This document shows positions 1 to 8,381 of a stretch of DNA of 53,619 nt, one piece after another. A model generated the notes under the pieces. That model made no database searches, was not told the origin of the DNA, and saw only the letters and a list, made by a program, of their open reading frames with translations. The first letter of the stretch is position 1. Every line of letters begins with the position of its first letter. This DNA comes from an uncultured Oscillospiraceae bacterium. GTDB lineage: Bacteria; Bacillota; Clostridia; Oscillospirales; Ruminococcaceae. The stretch is from NCBI GenBank assembly GCA_900543295.1, contig UQQY01000003.1:1-53619 (forward strand). Direction: 5' to 3'. The position numbers and the translations under genes were made by a program.

Positions 1-1
1 A

Positions 2-1324
2 TTAGTTGCAATAGCATTAGGATTAGTAACAGGTAAAGATCCAAGTATTCTTACAAATATTGCATGGTTTGTAGCCCTTGTTATCGTAAATGAAGAGATT
101 ATTCGCCGTGCATATAAAGATTTAAAAGTGAGGAATTTTTTAAGTGAAAATGTTACGATTAATTTAGCTTGTTTATTTGGTTGGGTTTATGGTGCATATG
201 TTGAGGCATTAATTGTATCTTTGATTTTTCAAGCTAGTGAACGTTTTCAAATATATTTAATTAATTTAACGATGGATAAAATTGACAAGATGATTTCACC
301 GGTAAAATTAGGGCGAAAGGAAATTAAAGATAATGAATATGAAATGGTTTCTTTAGAAGATATTGATATTGGTGATATTATTGTGGTTATGCCAGGTGAA
401 ACGATTCCTCTTGGTGGAAAAGTTGTTTCTGGAAGTAGTGATCTTGATATGTTTGCAATTAATGGTAGTGATATTTTAGAAAACGTTAAAGAAGGTGTAG
501 AAGTACAAAGCGGTAGCGTGAATGTTGGTAATACATTGAAAATTGAGGTTTTGTATACTTATGATTATAGTGCAATGAATAAAGTTTTAGAAATTGCAAT
601 GATGGCACCAGTTAATTCTTCTAGAACGCATAAATTAGTAGAGTTGATTTGTAAGATTTATACCATCTTTTTGGTTGTTGCTGGAATTTTTTGTGCAATA
701 CTTGTGCCTTGGGTAGATTTTACTAATAATTTTAAATATGTATATTTAGGAGCTATTTTATTAACTATTTCAGGATCATTTGCTTATAAGCAAGTTTCAT
801 CATTCGCGATTTTATCAGGTGTGGCTAAGGCTTTTTCTAGAAATATTATCATTAAGGAAAATAGTGGGTTAGATGCATTGAATTTATGTAAAACAATAAT
901 ATATGATCGTTTTGATGGTGTAGAAGTTACTGAAGAGGAAATGGATTTATTCCATGAACTTTCTAAATTAAATCGCAATTTGATTATTTTTAATGATGGT
1001 CCAGTTGATTTAGAGGATGATCAATATCGAATTCATAATAATTTATCTGTTGATGAGAAATTAAAAATAATGAATGAAGCTAATATTAATGGGCCGGTTG
1101 CTTATATTGGGGATAATTCTAAAGATATTGCGTTATTGCAAAAAGCATATGTTGCTATTAGTCGAGGTGGAATAAAAAATAAAAAAGTTATTGAAAATAG
1201 TGATATTATGTTGATGAATTCAGATTTAAATACGGTCATAGAAACATTTAAGATATCAAAGAAACAAAAAAATGAGATTTTACTGTGCACAAAAAGCATG
1301 CTTATCGTTTTGAAATATTTTTGA
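2..1324 (+). CDS. Degenerate P-type ATPase-like protein, 5' partial
   Basis: The reading frame is open from base 2, so the gene enters from the left edge. The layout is that of a heavy-metal (P1B-type) ATPase: paired membrane segments, an actuator-like domain (GDIIVVMPGETIPLGGKVV), further membrane segments, then a P-domain-like end with GDNSKDIALL in the place of GDGINDAPAL. Every catalytic signature is altered. TGES reads NGSD, the intramembrane CPC reads GSF, and DKTGT reads DRFDG (the Asp codon is at 905-907). Only about 70 residues separate that Asp from GDNSKD, so the nucleotide-binding domain is absent. The protein also stops soon after the P-domain and lacks the usual last two membrane helices. 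It is therefore unlikely to pump ions; it is a pseudoenzyme or a decaying gene. The AT-rich composition and codon use differ sharply from everything downstream. Confidence 0.6.
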   Translation, partial: LVAIALGLVTGKDPSILTNIAWFVALVIVNEEIIRRAYKDLKVRNFLSENVTINLACLFGWVYGAYVEALIVSLIFQASERFQIYLINLTMDKIDKMISPVKLGRKEIKDNEYEMVSLEDIDIGDIIVVMPGETIPLGGKVVSGSSDLDMFAINGSDILENVKEGVEVQSGSVNVGNTLKIEVLYTYDYSAMNKVLEIAMMAPVNSSRTHKLVELICKIYTIFLVVAGIFCAILVPWVDFTNNFKYVYLGAILLTISGSFAYKQVSSFAILSGVAKAFSRNIIIKENSGLDALNLCKTIIYDRFDGVEVTEEEMDLFHELSKLNRNLIIFNDGPVDLEDDQYRIHNNLSVDEKLKIMNEANINGPVAYIGDNSKDIALLQKAYVAISRGGIKNKKVIENSDIMLMNSDLNTVIETFKISKKQKNEILLCTKSMLIVLKYF

Positions 1325-1395
1325 ACCCTGCTTAAAAAGCAGAATCATGAAAAATCATTTTATTGCAGCGCAATAAAAAATGAGGTGAAACACGT

Positions 1396-3942
1396 TTGGA
1401 AATCAAAGAAGAAGGCAGATTGATTATACGTGACATTGAAAAAGAGATGCGGAAATCGTTTATCGAGTATTCGATGTCCGTTATTGTGTCGCGTGCCCTG
1501 CCGGACGTCCGCGACGGACTGAAGCCAGTGCATAGAAGAATCCTCTATACGATGTATGAAAACGGTCTGTCGCCCGATAAGGCTTACCGCAAATGCGCCG
1601 ATACGGTTGGTTCTGTTTTAGGACGGTATCATCCGCACGGCGACGCTTCTGTTTACGATGCGCTTGTGCGTCTGGCGCAGGACTTTTCCCTGCGCTACCC
1701 GCTGGTAGACGGACACGGAAACTTCGGCTCCGTTGACGGCGACCCGCCTGCTGCTTATCGTTATACGGAAGCACGCATGAGTAAGATGTCGCTCGATATG
1801 CTGACGGATATTGAAAAAGACACGGTGGATTTCACATCGAACTATGACGATCGTTTAAAGGAACCGGTCGTTCTTCCGTCGAGATTTCCCAATCTTTTGG
1901 TGAACGGCTCGACCGGTATTGCTGTCGGCATGGCGACAAATATTCCGCCGCATAATCTCCGTGAGGTAATAAACGGCATTGATCTTTTGATAGACAATCC
2001 GGATGCGACCCTTCCAGAGCTGATGGAATGCATCAAAGGGCCGGACTTCCCCACTGCGGGCATTATCATGGGGCTTTCTGGCATTCGGGCAGCTTATGCG
2101 ACCGGACGAGGCAAAATCATTCTACGCGCCCGTGCCGAAATCGAAGAAATGAAGAATAACCGTTTCCGTATCGTGGTGACGGAGCTTCCCTATATGGTAA
2201 ACAAGGCGCGTTTAATTGAGAGCATTGCCGATCATGTAAAAAATAAACGAATTGAGGGTATTTCCGATCTGCGCGATGAGTCTGACCGCAACGGTATGCA
2301 CTTTGTCATTGAATTAAAGCGGGATGCAAATCCGCAGGTGGTGTTAAACCGTCTCTACAGCTACACACAAATGCAGGAAACGGTCGGCGTTATCATGCTT
2401 GCTCTTGTGGACGGACAGCCGAAAATTTTGACGCTTAAGGAGTGTCTGTCGCATTATATCCACTTTCAGAGCGAGGTTATCCGCCGCAGGACGGAATTTG
2501 ACTTAAAAAAGGCCAAAGAGCGCGAGCACATTTTAGAGGGCTTAAAAATCGCGCTGGACTTTATAGACGAGGTGATTGCCACCATCCGCGCGTCAAAGGA
2601 CACGCCGCAGGCAAAAATCAATTTGATGGAGCGCTTTGGCCTTTCCGAGGCGCAGGCAACCGCCATCGTGCAGATGCAGCTCGGACGCCTTTCCGGATTG
2701 GAACGTCAGAAAATAGAAGATGAGCTCAGCGCTTTGAGAGTACGAATTAAAGAGCTTTTGGAGATTCTCGGAGACGAACATCTTGTAATGGAAATCCTCA
2801 AAAAAGAAATTGCCGTGATTCGGGATAAATATGGAGACGAACGCCGCACTGAGATTCAGCAGATAAGCGGCGAGGTTGACATTGAAGATTTGATTCCGGA
2901 AGAGGACTGCGTTGTAACGCTTACCCACTTTGGCTACATTAAGCGCCAGCCGGTGGATACTTATAAGCTGCAAAAGCGCGGTGGACGCGGCGTTGCAGGC
3001 ATGAAGCACCGTGAGGAGGATTTTGTTGAAGAGCTCTTTATCTCTTTAACACATGAGAACGTATTGTTTATTACCAATAAAGGCCGGATGTATAAACTCA
3101 AGTGCTACGAAATTCCGGAGGGCGGCAGAACGGCGCGCGGAGCTAATATTGTTAATATTTTACCGCTTGAGAGTGATGAAAAGATCGCTTACATGATAAA
3201 GGTTCGGGATTTTGACGAGGATCACTTCCTTGTTATGGCAACGCGCAACGGTTTAATCAAACGCACGCCGCTTGACGCCTACCGAAATGTACGCAAGAAC
3301 GGACTGATCGCCATCACGCTAAATGAAAACGACGAGCTTGCCTCGGCAAGACTGACCGACGGCGTAAGCGAGCTGCTGCTTGCGACGGAAAACGGCATGA
3401 GCATTCGCTTTGACGAACAGCAAGTACGTCCAATGTCCCGTACTGCGCGCGGCGTGCATGGTATAAAGCTGCGCGGCGACGATCACGTTATCAGCATGGC
3501 GCGTCTGCGCCAAGGCGCATATGTCATGACGGTCACGGAAAAGGGACAGGGCCGCCGGACAGAAATTTCCGAGTATCGTCCGCAGACGCGCGGCGGTTTC
3601 GGCAAGCTGAACTATAAGCAGACCGAAAAGCATGGAAAGGTCGCGGGTGTGCGCGTAGTCGGTGAGGATGAGGATCTGATTCTGATTGCAGACGACGGCA
3701 TTATCATTCGTATCCGCGTAAACGATGTAAATGTGATGTCCCGCTATGCTTCCGGCGTGCGCGTTATGCGCCTTGCCGAGGGAAGCAAGGTTGTAACCTT
3801 TGCACGTGCGGAGCACGACGAGGAGCAGGAGACCGAAGCGGTTGAACAAAAAACTGCGGAGGAAGCCGATGCCGCTGAAGTGGCGCAAATCGAAAAGGAC
3901 CTTGAAGAAGCAGAAAACGCAGATAGGAAAACGGAAGAATAA
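1396..3942 (+). CDS. gyrA: DNA gyrase subunit A
   Basis: ATP-dependent type II topoisomerase subunit that cuts and religates DNA during negative supercoiling, working with GyrB. The 848-residue protein has the N-terminal breakage-reunion domain with active-site Tyr123 in the RYTEARM motif, a coiled-coil gate region around residues 370-470, and a C-terminal beta-pinwheel with repeated GyrA-box-like motifs (QKRGGRGVAGM near residue 525). An acidic tail rich in Glu follows. TTG is the start: GAGGTG lies 8 bases upstream and the protein begins with the usual EIKEEGRLI sequence. In the quinolone-contact loop (HPHGDASVYDAL) Ala84 replaces the common Ser or Thr, while the acidic residue four positions on is kept. 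gyrB would normally precede gyrA; here the upstream side is the foreign-looking segment. Confidence 0.97.
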   Translation: MEIKEEGRLIIRDIEKEMRKSFIEYSMSVIVSRALPDVRDGLKPVHRRILYTMYENGLSPDKAYRKCADTVGSVLGRYHPHGDASVYDALVRLAQDFSLRYPLVDGHGNFGSVDGDPPAAYRYTEARMSKMSLDMLTDIEKDTVDFTSNYDDRLKEPVVLPSRFPNLLVNGSTGIAVGMATNIPPHNLREVINGIDLLIDNPDATLPELMECIKGPDFPTAGIIMGLSGIRAAYATGRGKIILRARAEIEEMKNNRFRIVVTELPYMVNKARLIESIADHVKNKRIEGISDLRDESDRNGMHFVIELKRDANPQVVLNRLYSYTQMQETVGVIMLALVDGQPKILTLKECLSHYIHFQSEVIRRRTEFDLKKAKEREHILEGLKIALDFIDEVIATIRASKDTPQAKINLMERFGLSEAQATAIVQMQLGRLSGLERQKIEDELSALRVRIKELLEILGDEHLVMEILKKEIAVIRDKYGDERRTEIQQISGEVDIEDLIPEEDCVVTLTHFGYIKRQPVDTYKLQKRGGRGVAGMKHREEDFVEELFISLTHENVLFITNKGRMYKLKCYEIPEGGRTARGANIVNILPLESDEKIAYMIKVRDFDEDHFLVMATRNGLIKRTPLDAYRNVRKNGLIAITLNENDELASARLTDGVSELLLATENGMSIRFDEQQVRPMSRTARGVHGIKLRGDDHVISMARLRQGAYVMTVTEKGQGRRTEISEYRPQTRGGFGKLNYKQTEKHGKVAGVRVVGEDEDLILIADDGIIIRIRVNDVNVMSRYASGVRVMRLAEGSKVVTFARAEHDEEQETEAVEQKTAEEADAAEVAQIEKDLEEAENADRKTEE

Positions 3943-3946
3943 CAAT

Positions 3947-3979
3947 AAAAAAGAGCCGGTATACCGGCTCTTTTTTATT
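3947..3979. terminator. Bidirectional intrinsic terminator after gyrA
   Basis: Nine-base arms AAGAGCCGG (3951-3959) and CCGGCTCTT (3964-3972) are flanked by A- and T-runs. It can stop gyrA on the plus strand and the convergent minus-strand gene ending at 4011. Confidence 0.9.
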
Positions 3980-4010
3980 GTTCGGAAAGGAAGCGCCTTT
4001 TTAATAGCGT

Positions 4011-6299
4011 TCAGATAAACAGTCCGTCGATGAAAACCTTCCGGTTTTTGCTTTTGTAGGAGAACAGAGCTGTGCGGCTTACATCGTCCCATAAATAAGA
4101 AACATCAACTCTTTCCCCTGCTTCATCCGATGCATATACTGCAAAAATTGGCCGAGGCAGACGAAGGCGAAGTTTTGCGTGAATGGTTCCGGCGGCCTTT
4201 GCAGAAAGGGTGAATTCATTCTCTTTACAGGAAAGATCGAAAACGCGAGCTGAAGTACCGATAATGCGGGCAGACTCGCTCTCAATTTCTGAAAAATCAA
4301 ATAACAGCGCGTTTTCTCCGGGGTAAATTGTTTTCTGCGTGAGAATGTCGAAATCACTTGTCAGCAGATCCGCATACAGTCCATTCATCACAAGAGGCTG
4401 ATCTGATACGCTTTCGGTCATCACATTGGCAATGAGGTAAGGGCCGCGGTGCATCAGAAAATAATTCTGATCTGAAAAAGGGCGGCCGTCAAGCAGTGCG
4501 AGTCGGTGTACAAGTGACCTGTATTTCTCCCCCGCCTCTCTGGAAAGAGTGATCCGTGCGGGAGAAACAGAATAAACGGCAACACGGCCCTTGCCGCAGG
4601 AATAGACGCCGTCCTCCGGAGATTCAGAAAGATCCAGCAGTCGAAACAGATGAGAAGCCGGAGACGAATCGTGAAGCGTTCCGGTATTCCACCAGGAAGA
4701 TACCGTATGATAGGGATCCGTCCCATCGCCGACATATAAAAGCGTCCCGCCGTTTTTTACCCACTGCGCCAAAGCCAGATGACAGGCAGGTGAAGCAGGC
4801 TTCATCCATTCGTAGCTTAAAATCAGAAGACGATAACAATCCAAATATCCCGCCGTACGTGTGATATTTTCAAATTGTACCGGACGGATCGGAAGACCGC
4901 ATTTGACAAGCGGCATTGCCAGACCAAAAAAGTGCGGGAATGCGCCGGAAGCCACATAATCATGGAAAAGCGGTTCGTTTGCGGAGAGTTCTTTCATGAG
5001 AGAGTGGCTCTCATCTGCTGTATTTTCGCCGGCCTTTTGCTTTTTTAAAAGTGTGAGCAGCCGGTCGTTCAGCACGTTCACTCCTCCCTCTTCGGAAGAA
5101 ACGTCGTCTGAAAATGTTCGCTGATACAATCCGCTGTCCGACATGAACAGACCGGTTTCTAAAAAGTCGTTGTCAAAGAAAGCCTCTTTTTGATCCATAT
5201 CGCCCAAAAGCTGCGTTATGGCGCATAAAAGCGCGGCATAGCTTTCGGGTATCGGTTTTGCGCCCTCCATTTCTTCTCCTGGTGCAATCCCGCTTTTGAT
5301 CTGAAGCTTTTTCGGATAGACGCCGCGGAAAACGCGCGTCGGCCAGGGGCATACTTCGTAGGTATGAATATCCGGATGCAGAAGAGAGGCGATCACCGTT
5401 TTTAAATAATTTTTGCGGAAATCCTCCCATGTATATTCGGGAAAATCCTCAACCGGATCGTGAAGGAACCACATTTTCCGTTCAGTACCGCGAACAAGCT
5501 CCTGCATGACGCCATATTCCAGAAAAGCAGTTTCAAAGGTGCGTTCATCGTATTTTCCAGCATAGACATTGCCGACACGGCTTGTTCCTGTCCAAACCTG
5601 TGCAATACAGCCGTCTACTGTTGGAATGTCGAGCAGTGTGGCTTCCGGACTTAGGATTTTCCACTGCGTGTAATTTACAAGACTGTGTGTGGGGACATAA
5701 AAAGCGATACGCTTTGCATATTTCGTCATGGCATATTCTTTGACCGACTCGCTTACACGTGAAAGCAGCCGTTTATAGAGGTAAACCTTCAACCGTGAGG
5801 CGCGGTAGCGTGCTTCTGAAGAAATATGAGGCGCCGTCCAGTCCTCGCCGTAAAACAGCCGGTACTCCCGCTTGAAGCCTTCGGAATAACCGCTGTCATC
5901 CCAGAACTCCGGCTCCTCCAGATGGACGGCCTCGGCGCCTGCGTCAACCGCCGCCTTCAGGCGGTCTGCGAGATAATCGGAAAAAGCGACGCTTGGAACA
6001 AGGTAGGGTGTATCCACACCGTGCAGAATTGGATTGCCGTTTCGGTCGGTCTGGCTTTCGTCCCAGTGTGATATGCCGTCCCACTCTCCGTTTAAGAAAT
6101 CCTGATATGGTCCCCATGCGCTTCCGGCCATAACATGGACGATATATCCTTTTTCGCGGTATGCCCTGATGCGTTCAGGCATACCGCTGTCAATGCCGTA
6201 CACCATGACAAAATCAACCTGCAAATCGATTTCAGGAGACCAGTCTCTGCTCTCCTGAAAGCCCGTCAGAAGTTTTTCGCGTTTTCTGATATATGCCAT
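4011..6299 (-). CDS. Large putative cytoplasmic glycoside-hydrolase-like protein
   Basis: I cannot assign this 762-residue protein to a named family. The N-terminal ~400 residues read like a TIM barrel (VDFVMVYGID, GYIVHVMAGSAWGP, AEAVHLEEPEFW, DGCIAQVWTG, WFLHDPVEDFPEYTW). The paired acidic residues in HLEEPEFW are a candidate catalytic acid. Residues ~480-580 (RLLILSYEWMKP, LAQWVKNGGTLLYVGDG) resemble the flavodoxin-like trimerisation domain that follows the barrel in GH42 beta-galactosidases, and the rest looks like a beta-sandwich. There is no signal peptide, so it should act in the cytoplasm on an imported sugar. The start is supported by a GGGGG-type ribosome site just upstream. It is transcribed alone, convergent with gyrA. 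The glycosidase role is inferred from fold-like patterns, not from a recognised family. Confidence 0.6.
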   Translation of the reverse strand: MAYIRKREKLLTGFQESRDWSPEIDLQVDFVMVYGIDSGMPERIRAYREKGYIVHVMAGSAWGPYQDFLNGEWDGISHWDESQTDRNGNPILHGVDTPYLVPSVAFSDYLADRLKAAVDAGAEAVHLEEPEFWDDSGYSEGFKREYRLFYGEDWTAPHISSEARYRASRLKVYLYKRLLSRVSESVKEYAMTKYAKRIAFYVPTHSLVNYTQWKILSPEATLLDIPTVDGCIAQVWTGTSRVGNVYAGKYDERTFETAFLEYGVMQELVRGTERKMWFLHDPVEDFPEYTWEDFRKNYLKTVIASLLHPDIHTYEVCPWPTRVFRGVYPKKLQIKSGIAPGEEMEGAKPIPESYAALLCAITQLLGDMDQKEAFFDNDFLETGLFMSDSGLYQRTFSDDVSSEEGGVNVLNDRLLTLLKKQKAGENTADESHSLMKELSANEPLFHDYVASGAFPHFFGLAMPLVKCGLPIRPVQFENITRTAGYLDCYRLLILSYEWMKPASPACHLALAQWVKNGGTLLYVGDGTDPYHTVSSWWNTGTLHDSSPASHLFRLLDLSESPEDGVYSCGKGRVAVYSVSPARITLSREAGEKYRSLVHRLALLDGRPFSDQNYFLMHRGPYLIANVMTESVSDQPLVMNGLYADLLTSDFDILTQKTIYPGENALLFDFSEIESESARIIGTSARVFDLSCKENEFTLSAKAAGTIHAKLRLRLPRPIFAVYASDEAGERVDVSYLWDDVSRTALFSYKSKNRKVFIDGLFI

Positions 6300-6487
6300 C
6301 TTTTGAAACCCCCATATTTTCTTATAGAAAGAAACATTCGTTTTACAGCAAAGATCCTTCTCTTATATAGCATATAGTTATTGCTTTTGCAAGACTGTTT
6401 TTGGAGTTTGGACGCATAATTTTTCTCCTTTCGTCAACGCTATCTGTAAGATTGCTTTGTCAGAAGAGAGAGAAGGAGGTTTTTCCT

Positions 6488-7669
6488 TTGTTCCAAAACA
6501 GTTTAAGTCCTTTGTGCGAAAAAGAGCCGCCGGTGCAGTACACATGGCTTTCCAGCGAAATCAGGTGTGAAGCTGCTGTAATCGGCGGAAATATTACCGG
6601 ATGTGTAACAGCGGCAGAGCTCGCCCGAAGCGGCATTGATACCGTACTGCTTTCGGCGCAGCCGGTCGGCAACGAAAGCGCCGGCGTCATTCCGGCCATG
6701 CTGCAAACTGGTCTGCTGACGATGGGCGCACTATCCAAAAAAACCGATATGGAGACGGCGGTAGCTGCTTTCCGAGATTTTGCACTTGCCGCAGATCAGA
6801 TGGAAAAAGAGGCGGCGGAAAACGGCATTTCCTTTACAAGAAGAGATGTTCTTTTTTGCTCGGACGACGAAAAGGATATGACGATGCTTGAAGAGGAATA
6901 CCGTTTAAGGCGGCATAATGGGCTTCCGGCAGTTTTTCTTTCTGCGGATGCCTTACGCGAACAATATTCCTTTTCTGCAAAGCGTGCGCTTTTGATTGCC
7001 GACGGCGCTGTAGCAGTAGATCCGGTGCGGATGAGCCAGCATTATGCGGCGAAGGCCGCATCAGGCGGCGCGCGCGTTTTTGAACAAACAGATGTGCTTG
7101 AGGTGTGCCGTGACAAGGAATTGTACCGAATAAAAACAGCAACAGGACGCGAGGTTTTTGCAAAGTATCTGGTGCTGGCACAGCCTTTTTCAATTGATGG
7201 GATCAATGAGCTGCGCGTCAGACGCCGCGTTTATGCTTCTGCTTCTGCGCCATGCTCCGACTTTTCGGGATATGAGTCCAAAGCGGCACTCTTTTTTTGC
7301 GATCGTTCCCTTTCCATTTTTACTGCTGAAGATGAACGAATCGTCGCATTTGGAACAGAAAGCGCCCTGACCTCCCGAGCACCGCGCCGGACACGCCGGT
7401 TCGAGCAGCTTGAAGAGCGGTGCGGAGAGCTGCTTTGCGGAACGCGCCCCGTCTTTCCAGATCGCCGCGCGAGTCAGCTATATCAGGCGACACGAGACGG
7501 TCTTCCAATGATTGGCGCGGTGTCAGAAGCTGCCGAGGACAACAATATGCTTGCGGCAATTCCCTCCTCACCCGACGAGATGACTGCTGCGATGCTGGCC
7601 GCTCCAATCATCAGCGCGCTTTGTGCGGGAAAGCACCCGTATAATCCGTATGCGCCTGAAAGAAGCTGA
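6488..7669 (+). CDS. FAD-dependent oxidoreductase, DAO superfamily
   Basis: Flavin oxidoreductase of the D-amino-acid/glycine oxidase fold, acting on an unknown amine, amino or hydroxy acid. Near the N-terminus the Rossmann dinucleotide motif reads AAVIGGNITGCVTAAELARSG, where the third position of the usual GxGxxG is Asn. DGAVAVDPVRMSQHYAAKAASGGARV is the typical mid-domain stretch and TRDGLPMIGAV the usual FAD-closing motif near the C-terminus. TTG at 6488 is chosen because AAGGAGG lies about 8 bases upstream; a longer ATG-initiated version from 6401 would add 29 residues with no ribosome site. The protein is about 393 residues, normal for the family. It is monocistronic, with a strong terminator at 7731. 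Confidence 0.8.
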   Translation: MFQNSLSPLCEKEPPVQYTWLSSEIRCEAAVIGGNITGCVTAAELARSGIDTVLLSAQPVGNESAGVIPAMLQTGLLTMGALSKKTDMETAVAAFRDFALAADQMEKEAAENGISFTRRDVLFCSDDEKDMTMLEEEYRLRRHNGLPAVFLSADALREQYSFSAKRALLIADGAVAVDPVRMSQHYAAKAASGGARVFEQTDVLEVCRDKELYRIKTATGREVFAKYLVLAQPFSIDGINELRVRRRVYASASAPCSDFSGYESKAALFFCDRSLSIFTAEDERIVAFGTESALTSRAPRRTRRFEQLEERCGELLCGTRPVFPDRRASQLYQATRDGLPMIGAVSEAAEDNNMLAAIPSSPDEMTAAMLAAPIISALCAGKHPYNPYAPERS

Positions 7670-7730
7670 AAAACGTATGGTTAAGCTTTGAAAATAAGAG
7701 CTTCCAAATATGTTTGGTTGCAAAAATGGA

Positions 7731-7764
7731 AAAACGAGATGCTAAAAAGCATCTCGTTTTTTTG
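7731..7764. terminator. Intrinsic terminator after the FAD oxidoreductase
   Basis: Perfect 12-base arms AAAACGAGATGC (7731-7742) and GCATCTCGTTTT (7749-7760) enclose a 6-base loop and are followed by T-residues. It lies between convergent genes and could serve both. Confidence 0.93.
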
Positions 7765-7828
7765 AATTCATGACAGGACTGTTGAAGATTCGCTTATCAG
7801 AGCACAATCCGTAAAAACTGATACGAAA

Positions 7829-8125
7829 CTAACAGACAAAATCTGCGCTTGCACGTTCTTTCGCCCATGCGCCGATCACCTGTTTTACTTCAACATGGAT
7901 AGGATTTGTCTGATATGCCGCTTCGGATGCTTTGGAATCGAACATGCAGCAAAGCACAGCGTCAAAGTTTCCTTCTTTATAGGTACGGGAAAACGAAATG
8001 GACAAAAGTCCTGGGATAACGCCCTGCATGGCGACGAATTTGTCATGCAGGAACTGCATCTTGAGATCGAAAGCATCTGCTTTTATTTCATCCTTGAATT
8101 TCCACATTACAATATGGCTGACCAT
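7829..8125 (-). CDS. Dabb (stress-response A/B barrel) domain protein
   Basis: A 98-residue dimeric alpha-beta-barrel protein. The N-terminus MVSHIVMWKFKDE and the central PGLLSISFSRTYKEGNFDAVLCCMFDS followed by AYQTNPIHVEVKQVI are characteristic of Dabb proteins. The His near the start and the HVEVK segment lie where the family places its ligand pocket. Substrates of bacterial Dabb proteins are mostly unknown. AAAGGAGG lies 8 bases before the ATG. It is divergent from the HAD phosphatase gene and shares a promoter-operator region with it, so the two are probably co-regulated. Confidence 0.88.
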   Translation of the reverse strand: MVSHIVMWKFKDEIKADAFDLKMQFLHDKFVAMQGVIPGLLSISFSRTYKEGNFDAVLCCMFDSKASEAAYQTNPIHVEVKQVIGAWAKERASADFVC

Positions 8126-8160
8126 ATAAAAACCTCCTTTGGATCGGGTGTCTTTTTACC

Positions 8161-8189
8161 AGTATAACATATTCCGCAAACAGAAACAA
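8161..8189 (-). promoter_or_regulatory. Promoter of the Dabb gene
   Basis: Read on the minus strand: -35 TTGTTT (8184-8189), 17-base spacer, -10 TATACT (8161-8166), about 36 bases before the Dabb start codon. The -35 box overlaps the first operator palindrome. Confidence 0.75.
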
Positions 8190-8206
8190 CGTTGAAACAA
8201 CGTTGT
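8186..8206. promoter_or_regulatory. Tandem palindromic operator between divergent promoters
   Basis: The 8-base palindrome CAACGTTG occurs twice, at 8187-8194 and 8198-8205, 11 bases centre to centre (one helical turn). One copy overlaps each divergent -35 box. This is the arrangement expected for a repressor that silences both genes; the regulator is not identifiable in the window. Confidence 0.6.
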
Positions 8207-8231
8207 GTAATGAAAAAGGATATGATATAAT
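8203..8231 (+). promoter_or_regulatory. Promoter of the HAD hydrolase gene
   Basis: -35 TTGTGT (8203-8208), 17-base spacer, -10 TATAAT (8226-8231). This leaves an untranslated leader of roughly 145 bases before the start codon at 8382. I see no recognised riboswitch in that leader. Confidence 0.7.
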
Positions 8232-8381
8232 GAGTAAATCATTAAAGGAGAGGTTCTGAGAACGCTCTTACGGCGCTTCCTGACATTTATTATCAATAAG
8301 GATTGATTCTTTGAGGATGCAGCCGGGAAAACATACGGTGATATAACGAGCGGTCAAAAAGGATAGGAGGAATACGGCTTC

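Noticed and set aside
3319..4092. Long minus-strand reading frame antisense to the end of gyrA
   Set aside because: It mirrors gyrA codons, has no family resemblance or ribosome site, and crosses the terminator hairpin.
8238..8381. Possible riboswitch in the HAD gene leader
   Set aside because: No known aptamer consensus or terminator/antiterminator pair could be drawn with confidence.
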